NCBI RefSeq assembly: GCF_004354045.1
Contig: NZ_SMRT01000007.1
Location: 62,001-126,000 of the forward strand
From: Paenibacillus piri
GTDB taxonomy: Bacteria > Bacillota > Bacilli > Paenibacillales > NBRC-103111
Direction of reading: 5' to 3'
DNA: 64,000 nt
The notes beneath the pieces are model-generated. The model searched no databases. It had not been told where the DNA came from and saw nothing but the letters and a program-made list of their open reading frames with translations. Shown piece after piece: positions 8,210 through 15,585 of this stretch. The stretch's first letter is position 1. The number at the start of each line of letters is the position of its first letter. A program made the position numbers and the translations under genes.

Positions 8210-9322
8210 TTAACCAAATAATAACTTCCCAAAGTTTTGTGCAGTTTCTTTTTGCATACTCGGCATTAAATGGCTGTATGTTTCCAAGGTAATACGGATA
8301 TTTGCATGTCCAAGCCTTTCAGCTACAATCTTGGGATTTACGCCTTGCTTAAGCAGCATAGAAGCGTGAGTATGTCTTAAATCGTGGAAGCGAATTTTCG
8401 GGACACCAGCATTTCGGGTGATACGGTAAAAGGAACGCATTAAATTTCTTGGAATTACAGGTGTTCCAAGCTGAGTACATACTACAAGATCATGATCTTG
8501 ATAGCCGTCTTCTAACTCACACTTTTCAAAATGAATCAATTTATAATGAATCCTAAGTGCTCTAAGAGTTTCTTCGGGTAAATCAACCTTTCGAATACTT
8601 GCATTTGTTTTGGCACCTGTTATTAATCGTTTTCCATCGTGGCTTAGAGTTTGGACTATACACAGTGATCCATCGTTGAAATCGATATCTTTCCATCTTA
8701 AGCCTAATATTTCAGCCTGTCTCATTCCAGTTGTGATTGCTAGCAAAAATGCGCCGTAAAGACGATCATCCTTGGCTTCCTTAAGGAACGTTAATACTTC
8801 TTCTTGTGTCCAAAAGCTCATTTCCTTTTTAGAGGCTCTAGGACGGTCTACAAGGCTTGCAGGATTCCGCTGTATTAACTCCCAACGTTCGGCACGCTTT
8901 AATGAATCATGGACGAGAGAATGCACTTTCTGTACGTTTTCTCTAGATAACTTGCCTTGATTAACAAGCTCATTATAAAAATCTTGAATGATCCAAGGTT
9001 TAAGATTACTGAGTTCATACATGCCAAGAGTTGGGCTAATGTATGTATTAGTTAACCATGTATAAGTTGATAAAGTAGATTCTTTGACCTTTGTTTTCTT
9101 ATCTTCAAGCCATTTATCCAGAAAATCTTTATACAGTATTTCTGTTTCAACAAATGTCCCTTTTAATACTTCATTCTCCGCTTGGACTAATGCAGCCTGA
9201 GCTTCTTTTTTCGTTTTAAAACCACGCTTCTTCTTTTGCTTTCTTTTCCCCGATTTAGGGTCTTTTCCTAACTCCAAGATATAGTACCACGTACTGCCGT
9301 CTTTCTTTATCGAACCAGGCAT
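8210..9322 (-). CDS. int: Tyrosine recombinase (phage/ICE integrase)
   Basis: The 370-residue protein has an AP2-like arm-binding N-terminus (residues 1-60, SIKKDGSTWYYILELGKDPKSGKR), a SAM-like core-binding domain (about 62-160) and a C-terminal catalytic domain. The catalytic set is complete: R201 (TGMRQAEIL), H313 and R316 (FHDLRHTHASML), H339 (LGHANI) and the nucleophile Y349 (LETYSH). It is of the Tn916/ICEBs1 class of integrases and should recombine the tRNA-Val 3' end. It follows the excisionase gene by 15 bases, so both are probably expressed together from the relaxase side. Confidence 0.95.
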   Translation of the reverse strand: MPGSIKKDGSTWYYILELGKDPKSGKRKQKKKRGFKTKKEAQAALVQAENEVLKGTFVETEILYKDFLDKWLEDKKTKVKESTLSTYTWLTNTYISPTLGMYELSNLKPWIIQDFYNELVNQGKLSRENVQKVHSLVHDSLKRAERWELIQRNPASLVDRPRASKKEMSFWTQEEVLTFLKEAKDDRLYGAFLLAITTGMRQAEILGLRWKDIDFNDGSLCIVQTLSHDGKRLITGAKTNASIRKVDLPEETLRALRIHYKLIHFEKCELEDGYQDHDLVVCTQLGTPVIPRNLMRSFYRITRNAGVPKIRFHDLRHTHASMLLKQGVNPKIVAERLGHANIRITLETYSHLMPSMQKETAQNFGKLLFG

Positions 9323-9337
9323 AACTTACACATCCTT

Positions 9338-9520
9338 TTAGTTGCCTTCCAACCATTTAATGAAGATAGATTTTACAACCTTGATTCGCTTTCCGATACG
9401 TACCACTTTAAAACTGTTTGAATGTACTAGCTCGTATGCTTGTCTTCTTCCTATTCCCAATATTTCTTGAATATGAGTTACGTCGATAACTGGCGGGTAA
9501 TGGTCTAATGCATTGTTCAT
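9338..9520 (-). CDS. xis: Excisionase-type small helix-turn-helix protein
   Basis: The 60-residue protein carries a MerR-like/HTH_17 winged helix: VTHIQEILGIGRRQAYELVHSN followed by FKVVRIGKRIKVVKSIFIKWLEG. This is the common layout of excisionases encoded next to tyrosine integrases. An AAGGAGCAA ribosome site precedes the ATG. It should bend the attachment-site DNA and favour excision. It lies between the relaxase and integrase genes in the same direction. Confidence 0.8.
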   Translation of the reverse strand: MNNALDHYPPVIDVTHIQEILGIGRRQAYELVHSNSFKVVRIGKRIKVVKSIFIKWLEGN

Positions 9521-9539
9521 TTTAAATTGCTCCTTATAA

Positions 9540-10604
9540 TTAAATTTGAATGAATCTTAATTTTCGTAATGTGGTCTCAGCTTGAAATGTTGAGTTTTTT
9601 TGATCTAGCTTTCTATGAATCCAATTATCCACTATGTGAAGTACCTCTGGTGTGTCTTCAAATTCATTCCGTGCTGCAAGTGAGATTACCAGACCTGCTA
9701 TCTGGTTCAGAGTTCTTGTGGAGTCGCCAACGATAACCTTCTTACGTACAAGGGGGGATGCTTCTTGATTTAAAAAAGCTCTCTGTATAACCTTCCATTT
9801 TCGTTTAAGAGGCCAACGTGACACGTTATCGTCTTTTGGGCTTCTTATTGTCAACCATTCTTTAGTTAAGGAAGACCAGAGATTTGCTTCAACAGGTAAC
9901 ACATCATCTAGAGTACGAATGCCAAATTCCTTCAGAACGTCACCCCTTAACTGGAATTCAACTCTCCAAACTTCCTTCTTTTCATTCCAACCGTGTTTAA
10001 TCCACAGATCCTTAAACCATACCTTTGCTGATTTCTTGATTTCAAGTGACTTATTGTATATCCGTGCAAGTATGGGATTTCGTCCCACGACAAAACCACT
10101 AAACCTTTTTCCTTGAAAATAAGTAGAGTCATCTACTCCATGGATGGCAATACCTTTAGCCCTCGTTACGATTCCTTTCCGATCAGCTTCGATAAACTGG
10201 GCTTCATCTGTGTCTGCACAAATATCTAGCCTTGAAAGCTTGGTTTCTGATATCTGTAAATTGAAATTTGAAAACCAGTGATAAAAACTTTTTACACATT
10301 CAGCTAATCCCATTGACCATAAGTATCCAGAGAGAAATCGTACTCTAACAGGCGGAAATTCTCCTTTACTACTGTCACGAAACCAAACAATAAAATCATT
10401 CGTCGTTAACGTATAGGAATAGAAGCGAATACCTGCTCTACCGATTTTTACTGTGACACCATGCAGATCGATTTCTTGCTCTATGCTTGTTTCTTGAGCT
10501 TTTCGTTTGTATTCCGCAAACATCGTAAGATAAGGATCGAATGATTCATCGTAGTTCTCAAAATATAAACTAAATTCAATGCTGTCAAAACCCTTTAATA
10601 TCAA
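9540..10604 (-). CDS. Rep_trans-family relaxase/replication initiator (MobT/NicK-like)
   Basis: The protein matches the replication initiation factor family that includes Tn916 Orf20 and ICEBs1 NicK: LSRLDICADTDE near residue 135, a Tyr in LARIYNKSLE that is a candidate nicking residue, and WRVEFQLRGDVL. It should nick one DNA strand at oriT and start rolling-circle transfer or replication. A TTG at 10604 is chosen as start because GGGAGGT lies eight bases before it; the ATG at 10643 has no visible ribosome site and would add 13 residues. The upstream DNA holds a nested inverted repeat suited to its target. Confidence 0.75.
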   Translation of the reverse strand: MILKGFDSIEFSLYFENYDESFDPYLTMFAEYKRKAQETSIEQEIDLHGVTVKIGRAGIRFYSYTLTTNDFIVWFRDSSKGEFPPVRVRFLSGYLWSMGLAECVKSFYHWFSNFNLQISETKLSRLDICADTDEAQFIEADRKGIVTRAKGIAIHGVDDSTYFQGKRFSGFVVGRNPILARIYNKSLEIKKSAKVWFKDLWIKHGWNEKKEVWRVEFQLRGDVLKEFGIRTLDDVLPVEANLWSSLTKEWLTIRSPKDDNVSRWPLKRKWKVIQRAFLNQEASPLVRKKVIVGDSTRTLNQIAGLVISLAARNEFEDTPEVLHIVDNWIHRKLDQKNSTFQAETTLRKLRFIQI

Positions 10605-10711
10605 GGCTTTGTACCTCCCTCGTATGTAATTTGCACCCAGCATGTTATAAGGTTGCTGGGTGGCACCATATGTGCCTCGTCCATCGCCTCAGCCTTGACT
10701 TGGAGCCTCTA

Positions 10712-10784
10712 CAAGTCATGCAGGACAGGTTTTGCGGCCATGCCACGGAGTGGCCTGTCCGCTAAAACAGCCTTGCATGACTTG
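10712..10784. other. Candidate oriT / rolling-circle origin (nested inverted repeats)
   Basis: An exact 11-base inverted repeat CAAGTCATGCA / TGCATGACTTG (10712-10722, 10774-10784) encloses GGACAGG / CCTGTCC (10723-10729, 10754-10760) and GGCCA / TGGCC (10736-10740, 10751-10755). It lies just upstream of the relaxase gene, the usual place for its oriT. The nick position cannot be set from sequence alone. Confidence 0.55.
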
Positions 10785-10794
10785 CCCCTCCATA

Positions 10795-10983
10795 TCAAGG
10801 CCAAGCCGTTGCGTCGCTCTGCTCCTTACCGGTATCGGCTGCGCTTTCCAAGCTACGCCGAAGGTCTTCAATATTATTTAGGAGTTTCTTTTCAGTAGAT
10901 ATTTGTATTACTCGGGTTTTTGCCAATTTTCTTAGTGATGAATATACTTCGTCGAGCAGTTTAATAAAATTTTTATCAGTCAA
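10795..10983 (-). CDS. Small hypothetical protein of the integrative element
   Basis: The 62-residue helical protein (MTDKNFIKLLDEVYSSLRKLAKTRVIQISTEKKL in overlapping parts) starts at a TTG with GAGAGGTGA about seven bases before it. It is not recognised; the heptad-like spacing of Leu and Ile suggests a coiled coil. It is divergent from the repressor and its promoter lies under the five operator-like sites, so it is probably the first gene of the repressed excision/transfer transcript. Confidence 0.5.
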   Translation of the reverse strand: MTDKNFIKLLDEVYSSLRKLAKTRVIQISTEKKLLNNIEDLRRSLESAADTGKEQSDATAWP

Positions 10984-11007
10984 TTATAATCACCTCTCAT
11001 TATGTGT

Positions 11008-11132
11008 ATACTAATAAGTAATATTTAAATTACTACTTAGTTATAATGATATTATGATTCAACTAATAAGTCAATATTTGATGAATTATCAGTAAGTATA
11101 AGTTTGTTGATTTTTGAGTTACCGATAGGTAA
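11008..11132. promoter_or_regulatory. Five operator-like repeats between the repressor and the transfer transcript
   Basis: A dyad of type TTACT-N4-AGTAA recurs at 11008-11021, 11030-11043, 11060-11073, 11086-11099 and 11119-11132. The last is the perfect TTACC-GATA-GGTAA; the others have one to three changes. The array fills the space between the divergent genes and is the expected binding region of the XRE repressor. Confidence 0.65.
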
Positions 11133-11158
11133 GATTAATTGGAAGGGAGTGACTTATT

Positions 11159-11878
11159 ATGGGGTATTATGAAACTTTAAATGAGATGGTCGATAAGAGT
11201 GGCTTTACTCTTAAGGAAATAGCTCAAAAATGTGAGGAAAATGGAGTAAAGATTACTCCCTCGTATATAAGTAAGATTCTAACAACAAGACAATCTCCGG
11301 CATCAGATGAAGTTAATAAAGCTCTTGCAACTGTATGTAACTCCGATATAGATAACTTTCGATATGAAGCTTTTATGGAAAAAGCACCTGAATTTATTAA
11401 AGATTTACTAGGAAATGTAGCACATTTCTTTAGAGATTTTCTTTCGAAAGTTACAACTGATTCTTATCCAGAGGAAATTATTCCACTATTAGCAGAACAG
11501 CAAGATGGATTGTCTGATTATGAAATAATAAATCATTCGCTGGGATCAACATCAGAGTTATTTAATTTTTTTATTGAACTTAAAGATAATGCACTGTTTG
11601 GGGATGGAGTGGGACTCAAATACGAAGAAGGAGATATGTCACCTATTATTCCTCAAGGCTCCAATATACATTTTTCTTACATATCGGATATTAAGAGTGG
11701 GGATATTGTATTTGCAATTGAAGAGGACACAGGCATTCACACCATTGGGAGATTTATTCCTATTGACGATAAGGTTGTAATTATAAAGGAAGATATTAGT
11801 TTAATTCCAAAAACATATAAAAAAGAAGAGATAAAAATCGTCGCAAAAATTGGAAAAATCGTTAAGTATCTAGAATAA
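11159..11878 (+). CDS. XRE-family repressor with S24-like C-terminal domain lacking catalytic residues
   Basis: Residues 1-65 form an XRE helix-turn-helix (FTLKEIAQKCEENGVKITPSYISKIL) and the C-terminal 95 residues have the LexA/CI S24 fold signature (KYEEGDMSPIIPQGSNI, SGDIVFAI). In cleavable repressors the Ser sits three residues before the Pro of GDSMxP; here that position is Asp, and the catalytic Lys region reads HTIGRF. Self-cleavage after DNA damage is therefore unlikely, and induction probably needs an anti-repressor or another signal. AAGGGAG precedes the ATG. It is divergent from the mobility genes and should keep the element silent. Confidence 0.75.
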   Translation: MGYYETLNEMVDKSGFTLKEIAQKCEENGVKITPSYISKILTTRQSPASDEVNKALATVCNSDIDNFRYEAFMEKAPEFIKDLLGNVAHFFRDFLSKVTTDSYPEEIIPLLAEQQDGLSDYEIINHSLGSTSELFNFFIELKDNALFGDGVGLKYEEGDMSPIIPQGSNIHFSYISDIKSGDIVFAIEEDTGIHTIGRFIPIDDKVVIIKEDISLIPKTYKKEEIKIVAKIGKIVKYLE

Positions 11879-11881
11879 AAA

Positions 11882-11912
11882 AAATTGCCACTTCTTTTAT
11901 AGAATGGCAATT
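11882..11912 (-). terminator. Terminator of the ATPase-TOPRIM transcript
   Basis: On the minus strand AATTGCCA...TGGCAATT is followed by a run of T. It lies at the end of the repressor gene and stops the opposing cargo transcript, 70 bases after the TOPRIM gene. Confidence 0.75.
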
Positions 11913-11983
11913 GGCAATTTACATTGTTATAGATAGGTTATATTCCTATATAAATAGGTAATACTTGGAGAAAGTACGTTAAG

Positions 11984-12721
11984 CTATATAACTTCAAGAA
12001 GATTAAACCCACTTTGAATACTTTTATACTTTTCCCAGTTAACACCAATAAGTATTTGATTTAGTGGCTTAAAAACTCTTGTAGGGTACATTAAGGCGAA
12101 AGTTGTTCCCAATTCAGCTTTAAGCTTTAATCGATCACTTGGCAAATAAACTAAAGATTCTAAAGAAGAAAGCAAGTTTCTACTTGCATCCACAAGTACT
12201 TTAATGTCTTTATCTTCACAAAGTGCATCTAAAAGAAACGTCTCCAAAGCGCCTTGTCTATCAAAAGGTATTATCAGACATCCAATTTCTATATTTACAG
12301 TTTCACTAAATTTATTAGTAAATTGTGTCTTTACCCATTTATTGTTTTCTATTTCAATATTAATTGCTTCATTCAAGAAAATTTTATTAAAAGTATCTGT
12401 AATGTCTTTGTCCGAAGTTGTTTTGTCTCTATCAGTAACTAATACTATTTTAGTGATAGATTCGCTACTATCATAATTTCTATTAATATTCTGTATTTCT
12501 CTAATTGCAAATTCAAAGTTGGTATTTCCTCCAATCCCCCAAATACCTAACCAATCATCCCCTAATGTATACCAGTTTGCTTCTTCACATTGACTGTCCC
12601 TAATTGGGAAACTAAAAGGGCTTTTTTTCCCCTTGTAGTATTCCCACTTTTTTGTACTATTTAAATAGTAACTAATTAATATTGCATCAGTAGGACCCTC
12701 ACATAAAATTATACTTTTCAT
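11984..12721 (-). CDS. TOPRIM-domain protein, partner of the adjacent ATPase
   Basis: The 245-residue protein begins with the TOPRIM motif IILCEGPTDAILISYYL (Glu at residue 8) and carries the paired acidic motif VTDRD (D97, D99), so the metal-binding set of a TOPRIM nuclease appears intact. It is translated through a TAATG overlap from the ATPase gene. ATPase plus TOPRIM as two polypeptides is the layout of split OLD-family systems such as PARIS (AriA/AriB) or the lactococcal AbiL pair, in which the TOPRIM protein is the toxic effector against phage. Assignment to one of these is inference from layout and motifs. Confidence 0.7.
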   Translation of the reverse strand: MKSIILCEGPTDAILISYYLNSTKKWEYYKGKKSPFSFPIRDSQCEEANWYTLGDDWLGIWGIGGNTNFEFAIREIQNINRNYDSSESITKIVLVTDRDKTTSDKDITDTFNKIFLNEAINIEIENNKWVKTQFTNKFSETVNIEIGCLIIPFDRQGALETFLLDALCEDKDIKVLVDASRNLLSSLESLVYLPSDRLKLKAELGTTFALMYPTRVFKPLNQILIGVNWEKYKSIQSGFNLLEVI

Positions 12722-13845
12722 TAACGTAACTCCATCTGATATTTTTCTCTTGTTTTGAAAGCTTCTATTCCCGATAAAACCTTTGATAATGTTGCATCAT
12801 TATTCATGTTCTTCAGAGTAATAATACGAACGATATCCTCATTGTTTTCATCCACATCGGGTCCATATAATGCTTCTAAGAAATTATCAACGAATTCAAT
12901 ACTATGACAAGTTATAAATAATTGATTGTCATATTTTTTTGAGTAATTATACAAATTATGTGCTAAATCTTTTTGTGCATTCGGGTGAAAGGTAGCATCT
13001 ATTTCTTCAATACAATGAATGCCTTTTTTATATGCAATCATCCCGCCCAAGATATGGAACCATCTTTGTATACCATCACCGAAATTATTAAGAGGCAAGT
13101 ATCCCCTATTTTTTATATTTAAACTTACTGGAGCGATACTTCCGTCTGGATAAGGTATAAGATCTACATTTAAAATGTCAGGAAATGTTTTGGAAAGCTC
13201 TTCATTAAACTCTCCAAGTAATCCATCACGTTTTATGTAAGAGTAAAGTTTTAGATTCTCCTTTTGATTCCTATGAGCCAAAATGTCTACTAATCGACCA
13301 AGAATTAACGGGTTCTTGTTTTCTACGTTCATAAGAGGAAAACTTATATTGACTTTAGTAACTAAATTTTCTCTGTCTTTGATTTCCCACCTGCCAATAG
13401 TTGTAACAGGAAAATTATTACTAACATGGTTTTGATTAACATCTATTGTATTACTATCTATGCTAAATGAAACAATTGAAGAAGATAAACTCGGCTTTAT
13501 ATCAGCGAACAATGAATTGGGGTATAATGTATGTTCAAAGTATTGATCTCTTTTTCCATTAAATTTAGCAGACAGTTTAAATTTAAATGGAGCAGTTTCG
13601 TCGTTATGAAATCCTTTAAGCAATTGTTCTATATAGTTATAGATGCTTATCTCGTCTTTATAACGTATAATGCTATTATTTAAAAGTGGTGGAAGATTAT
13701 TTCCACTTGCTAAAGCAAAAATGGCCTCTAACAAAGTTGTTTTACCAACATTATTATTACCAAGGAAAATATTGATACGATTTAAATCCTTAATATTCAA
13801 AAATTTAAATTTTTTGAAATTATTAATTTCAAACTCTTTTATCAA
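12721..13845 (-). CDS. OLD/RecF-like AAA ATPase, probable sensor of a two-gene defence module
   Basis: The 374-residue ATPase has Walker A GNNNVGKT (29-36), a signature-like GDGIQR (256-261), Walker B CIEEID (278-283) and an H-loop TCHS (His314), the set of ABC/OLD-class ATPases. The insert between Walker A and the signature is about 220 residues, without a coiled coil long enough for an SMC protein. A TTG start is used, with GGAGGTG eight bases before it. The gene couples directly to the TOPRIM gene. In PARIS-type systems the ATPase senses a phage trigger and releases the TOPRIM partner; that role here is inferred. Confidence 0.75.
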   Translation of the reverse strand: MIKEFEINNFKKFKFLNIKDLNRINIFLGNNNVGKTTLLEAIFALASGNNLPPLLNNSIIRYKDEISIYNYIEQLLKGFHNDETAPFKFKLSAKFNGKRDQYFEHTLYPNSLFADIKPSLSSSIVSFSIDSNTIDVNQNHVSNNFPVTTIGRWEIKDRENLVTKVNISFPLMNVENKNPLILGRLVDILAHRNQKENLKLYSYIKRDGLLGEFNEELSKTFPDILNVDLIPYPDGSIAPVSLNIKNRGYLPLNNFGDGIQRWFHILGGMIAYKKGIHCIEEIDATFHPNAQKDLAHNLYNYSKKYDNQLFITCHSIEFVDNFLEALYGPDVDENNEDIVRIITLKNMNNDATLSKVLSGIEAFKTREKYQMELR

Positions 13846-13933
13846 AGTAGTTACACCTCCCGATTATATATCCAAATTGTACCACAATAATAGTATAACC
13901 AATACTTTCATTTTAAAGAAAAAAGAATATTGT

Positions 13934-13951
13934 GGTCACCATTTTGGTCAC
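13934..13951. promoter_or_regulatory. Candidate integrase arm-type sites at the right end
   Basis: Two direct GGTCAC hexamers (13934-13939, 13946-13951; 12-base period) lie 116 bases inside attR and mirror the pair near attL. Confidence 0.5.
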
Positions 13952-14015
13952 TAACTACTAATAATCGTAGGAAACCCAGGTTAACGACAATTATCTAAAT
14001 TAAGCCTACATTCTC

Positions 14016-14033
14016 ATGATAGGGTCCTATCAT
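14016..14033. repeat. Palindrome next to attR
   Basis: ATGATAGG-GT-CCTATCAT is an inverted repeat with exact eight-base arms, 33 bases inside attR. It could be an Xis or Int site; no T-run follows. The remaining 13846-14066 stretch holds the promoter region of the ATPase gene and no clear gene. Confidence 0.45.
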
Positions 14034-14066
14034 TACTATCAGGAAAAAGAGGAAATAACCTTTTTA

Positions 14067-14144
14067 ATCTTGACAGGGTGGGGGTCAGTGGTTCGAGCCC
14101 ACTACAGGTCATATAGAAAAACCCTTGATAATCAAGGGTTTTTT
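14067..14144. repeat. attR: second copy of the 78-bp direct repeat
   Basis: It is an exact copy of 7642-7719. It contains only the 3' 45 bases of tRNA-Val plus the terminator, so it is not a functional tRNA gene. Confidence 0.93.
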
Positions 14145-14274
14145 CGCTTTTTCAGGGATTGCTATGGATACGAAATATCAATAAAATCGGCTTTGTGATC
14201 GATCAAGATTTGGTCAAGAATGCTTATTTCGGTCAAAAATAAAAGCCCACTCGTTATTGGATGAGTGAGCTTCA

Positions 14275-14505
14275 CTACATTTTTCGTTTAAAATCCCGAA
14301 TGTATGAGTCCGTTTCAATGGATTTAACGGAGAGCATTTCAAGAATACGATCCTGCCTTTCTTGACCCTGCATCAATTCTTTAACGCTGCCTTTTACCTC
14401 TTGCATATCTTCCTCTAATGTCTTCAGCCTGCTATTATTTTCTCCAACCATTTTGACGAGGGCTCCCAGCATTTCTTCCATACGGTTTAGTTGATTGTTC
14501 TCCAA
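14275..14505 (-). CDS. Small coiled-coil protein, hypothetical
   Basis: The 76-residue protein is predicted to be one long coiled coil: NRMEEMLGALVKMVGEN and SRLKTLEEDMQEVKGSVKEL show heptad spacing. The start is TTG with an AAGGAGG site eight bases before it. No function is assigned. It lies just outside attR, in host DNA, and could have been the neighbour of tRNA-Val before integration. Confidence 0.6.
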   Translation of the reverse strand: MENNQLNRMEEMLGALVKMVGENNSRLKTLEEDMQEVKGSVKELMQGQERQDRILEMLSVKSIETDSYIRDFKRKM

Positions 14506-14736
14506 TCTCGCAACCTCCTTTATCTTTTTTATGATGTATTTAATTCTAGCATATATGACAAGAATCTGCTTGTAAACTCATTCGTTCTGATCGAAAATCT
14601 GCTTTTCCGAGAAGGCAAACAATACTGGAATTCCAACTTGCACCTATGCGTACGGCGAATGGTGTGACTTCACTTCCTAAGCAAAATAAATCAGCCCTCC
14701 ATCCCGAAGGAAAGAGGGCTATCAGCTTACGAAGAA

Positions 14737-14808
14737 TAGGCCCGGTGGGACTCGAACCCACAACCTACCGGTTAAGAGCCGGTTGCTCTGCCATTGAGCT
14801 ACGAACCT
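14737..14808 (-). tRNA. tRNA-Lys (CTT)
   Basis: The minus strand folds into a cloverleaf: acceptor AGGTTCG with CGGGCCT (two G-T pairs), D stem GCTC/GAGC, anticodon stem ACCGG/CCGGT with loop CTCTTAA (anticodon CTT), T stem GTGGG/CCCAC and discriminator A. No CCA is encoded. A TATAAT-like -10 lies a few bases upstream. Confidence 0.85.
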
Positions 14809-14905
14809 GAATTAACTTTATTATAGCATTTCTCCATTTAAAATAAAACTTCCAGTTCAACCGAATCAGGAAGCGACCCTCATGCGCCGCATCCCGCCAA
14901 CTCCC

Positions 14906-14932
14906 AAAAAAACTCAGCCGCGGAGACTGAGC
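14906..14932 (-). terminator. Terminator of the Pmp3-family gene
   Basis: The minus strand reads AGCTCAG...CTGAG followed by seven T. It lies 110 bases after the Pmp3-like gene. The stretch between shows no gene. Confidence 0.7.
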
Positions 14933-15044
14933 TTTCCAAGCACGATATATGATCGATTCAAAACGAATCGAACGTACGGGATTTTTTCCCAAGGCGGTTT
15001 TGAGCCCGCATCAAACGATCTGCAACTGTATTTATGCATTCCTG

Positions 15045-15233
15045 TCAGCGCCTCATGTTTCTGGCCAGCTGTTCCATCCGTTTGTTGTTTTTAGCTTCAT
15101 TCACGACCAGAACCGCATGGATAATCCCGGGAACCCAGAAGAAGCAGGTTAAAATAAAATTCAGCAAGGCTTGAATCGGTTTCCCGCAAAAAAGAACGGC
15201 TACGGGAGGCAGTATAATCGCCAGCAAATACAT
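15045..15233 (-). CDS. YqaE/Pmp3 family small membrane protein
   Basis: The 62-residue protein has the Pmp3 signature, LLAIILPPVAVLFCGKP followed by a second hydrophobic segment FILTCFFWVPGIIHAVLVV, giving two membrane helices joined by a short loop. Family members are small proteolipids linked to salt and membrane-potential stress. The start at 15233 (MYLLAI) is chosen because AAGGTGG lies eight bases before it and the family begins just before the first helix; a start at 15254 is possible. Confidence 0.85.
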   Translation of the reverse strand: MYLLAIILPPVAVLFCGKPIQALLNFILTCFFWVPGIIHAVLVVNEAKNNKRMEQLARNMRR

Positions 15234-15410
15234 GGTCTTCACCACCTTAATCATCAGAGGTTTCTTATATATGTTTACGAAATGAAGCTGCATTTGTTTC
15301 AGACGCCTTTTTACGACAAAACTTCCTATATTCCATGGTATCACTATTTTAGAGCATATTGTAAACTATTTCTAGAGACCTATTTCCTCAAAAATAAGGA
15401 GCTGATCGAA

Positions 15411-15563
15411 ATGAACGAGCAACCGCAAAAACCGATTTATTACGATGGAAGCGGAATGTTGTCAATCCCACTTAACGTGCCTGCGGGCGAAATCGTTATT
15501 AAGCCGAAGGAGGCAGATAATTCCATGCTTTATCCGGTATTTCCGTATACAAAACACGAATAG
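15411..15563 (+). CDS. Small hypothetical protein, 50 residues
   Basis: A short reading frame starting MNEQPQKPIYYDGSGM is preceded by AAGGAG with a nine-base spacer, which makes it a credible small gene. The product is soluble and Pro/Tyr-rich, ending in YPVFPYTKHE. No family is recognised. Upstream in-frame codons are discarded because they overlap the divergent Pmp3-like gene and lack a ribosome site. Confidence 0.5.
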   Translation: MNEQPQKPIYYDGSGMLSIPLNVPAGEIVIKPKEADNSMLYPVFPYTKHE

Positions 15564-15585
15564 AGCGCTTACAATTACGTCTGCA

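Larger units (their letters stand above)
7642..14144. mobile_element. 6.4-kb integrative (probably mobilisable) element in tRNA-Val
   Basis: The interval is bounded by an exact 78-bp direct repeat covering the 3' end of tRNA-Val and its terminator. It holds a tyrosine integrase, an excisionase, a Rep_trans-type relaxase or replication protein, a structured candidate oriT, an XRE repressor with operator repeats, and an ATPase-TOPRIM pair as cargo. The DNA is visibly more AT-rich than both flanks. No conjugation pore, capsid or packaging genes are present, so it is best read as an IME or satellite that depends on a helper. Integration leaves the tRNA gene intact. Confidence 0.88.

Noticed and set aside
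11984-13845. Retron or Gabija system
   Set aside because: No reverse transcriptase or UvrD-like helicase gene is present next to the ATPase-TOPRIM pair.
14067-14114. Second tRNA-Val gene
   Set aside because: Only the 3' part is present; it is the attR copy of the integration site.
14016-14198. Small plus-strand frame across attR
   Set aside because: It runs through the tRNA remnant and terminator and lacks a ribosome site.
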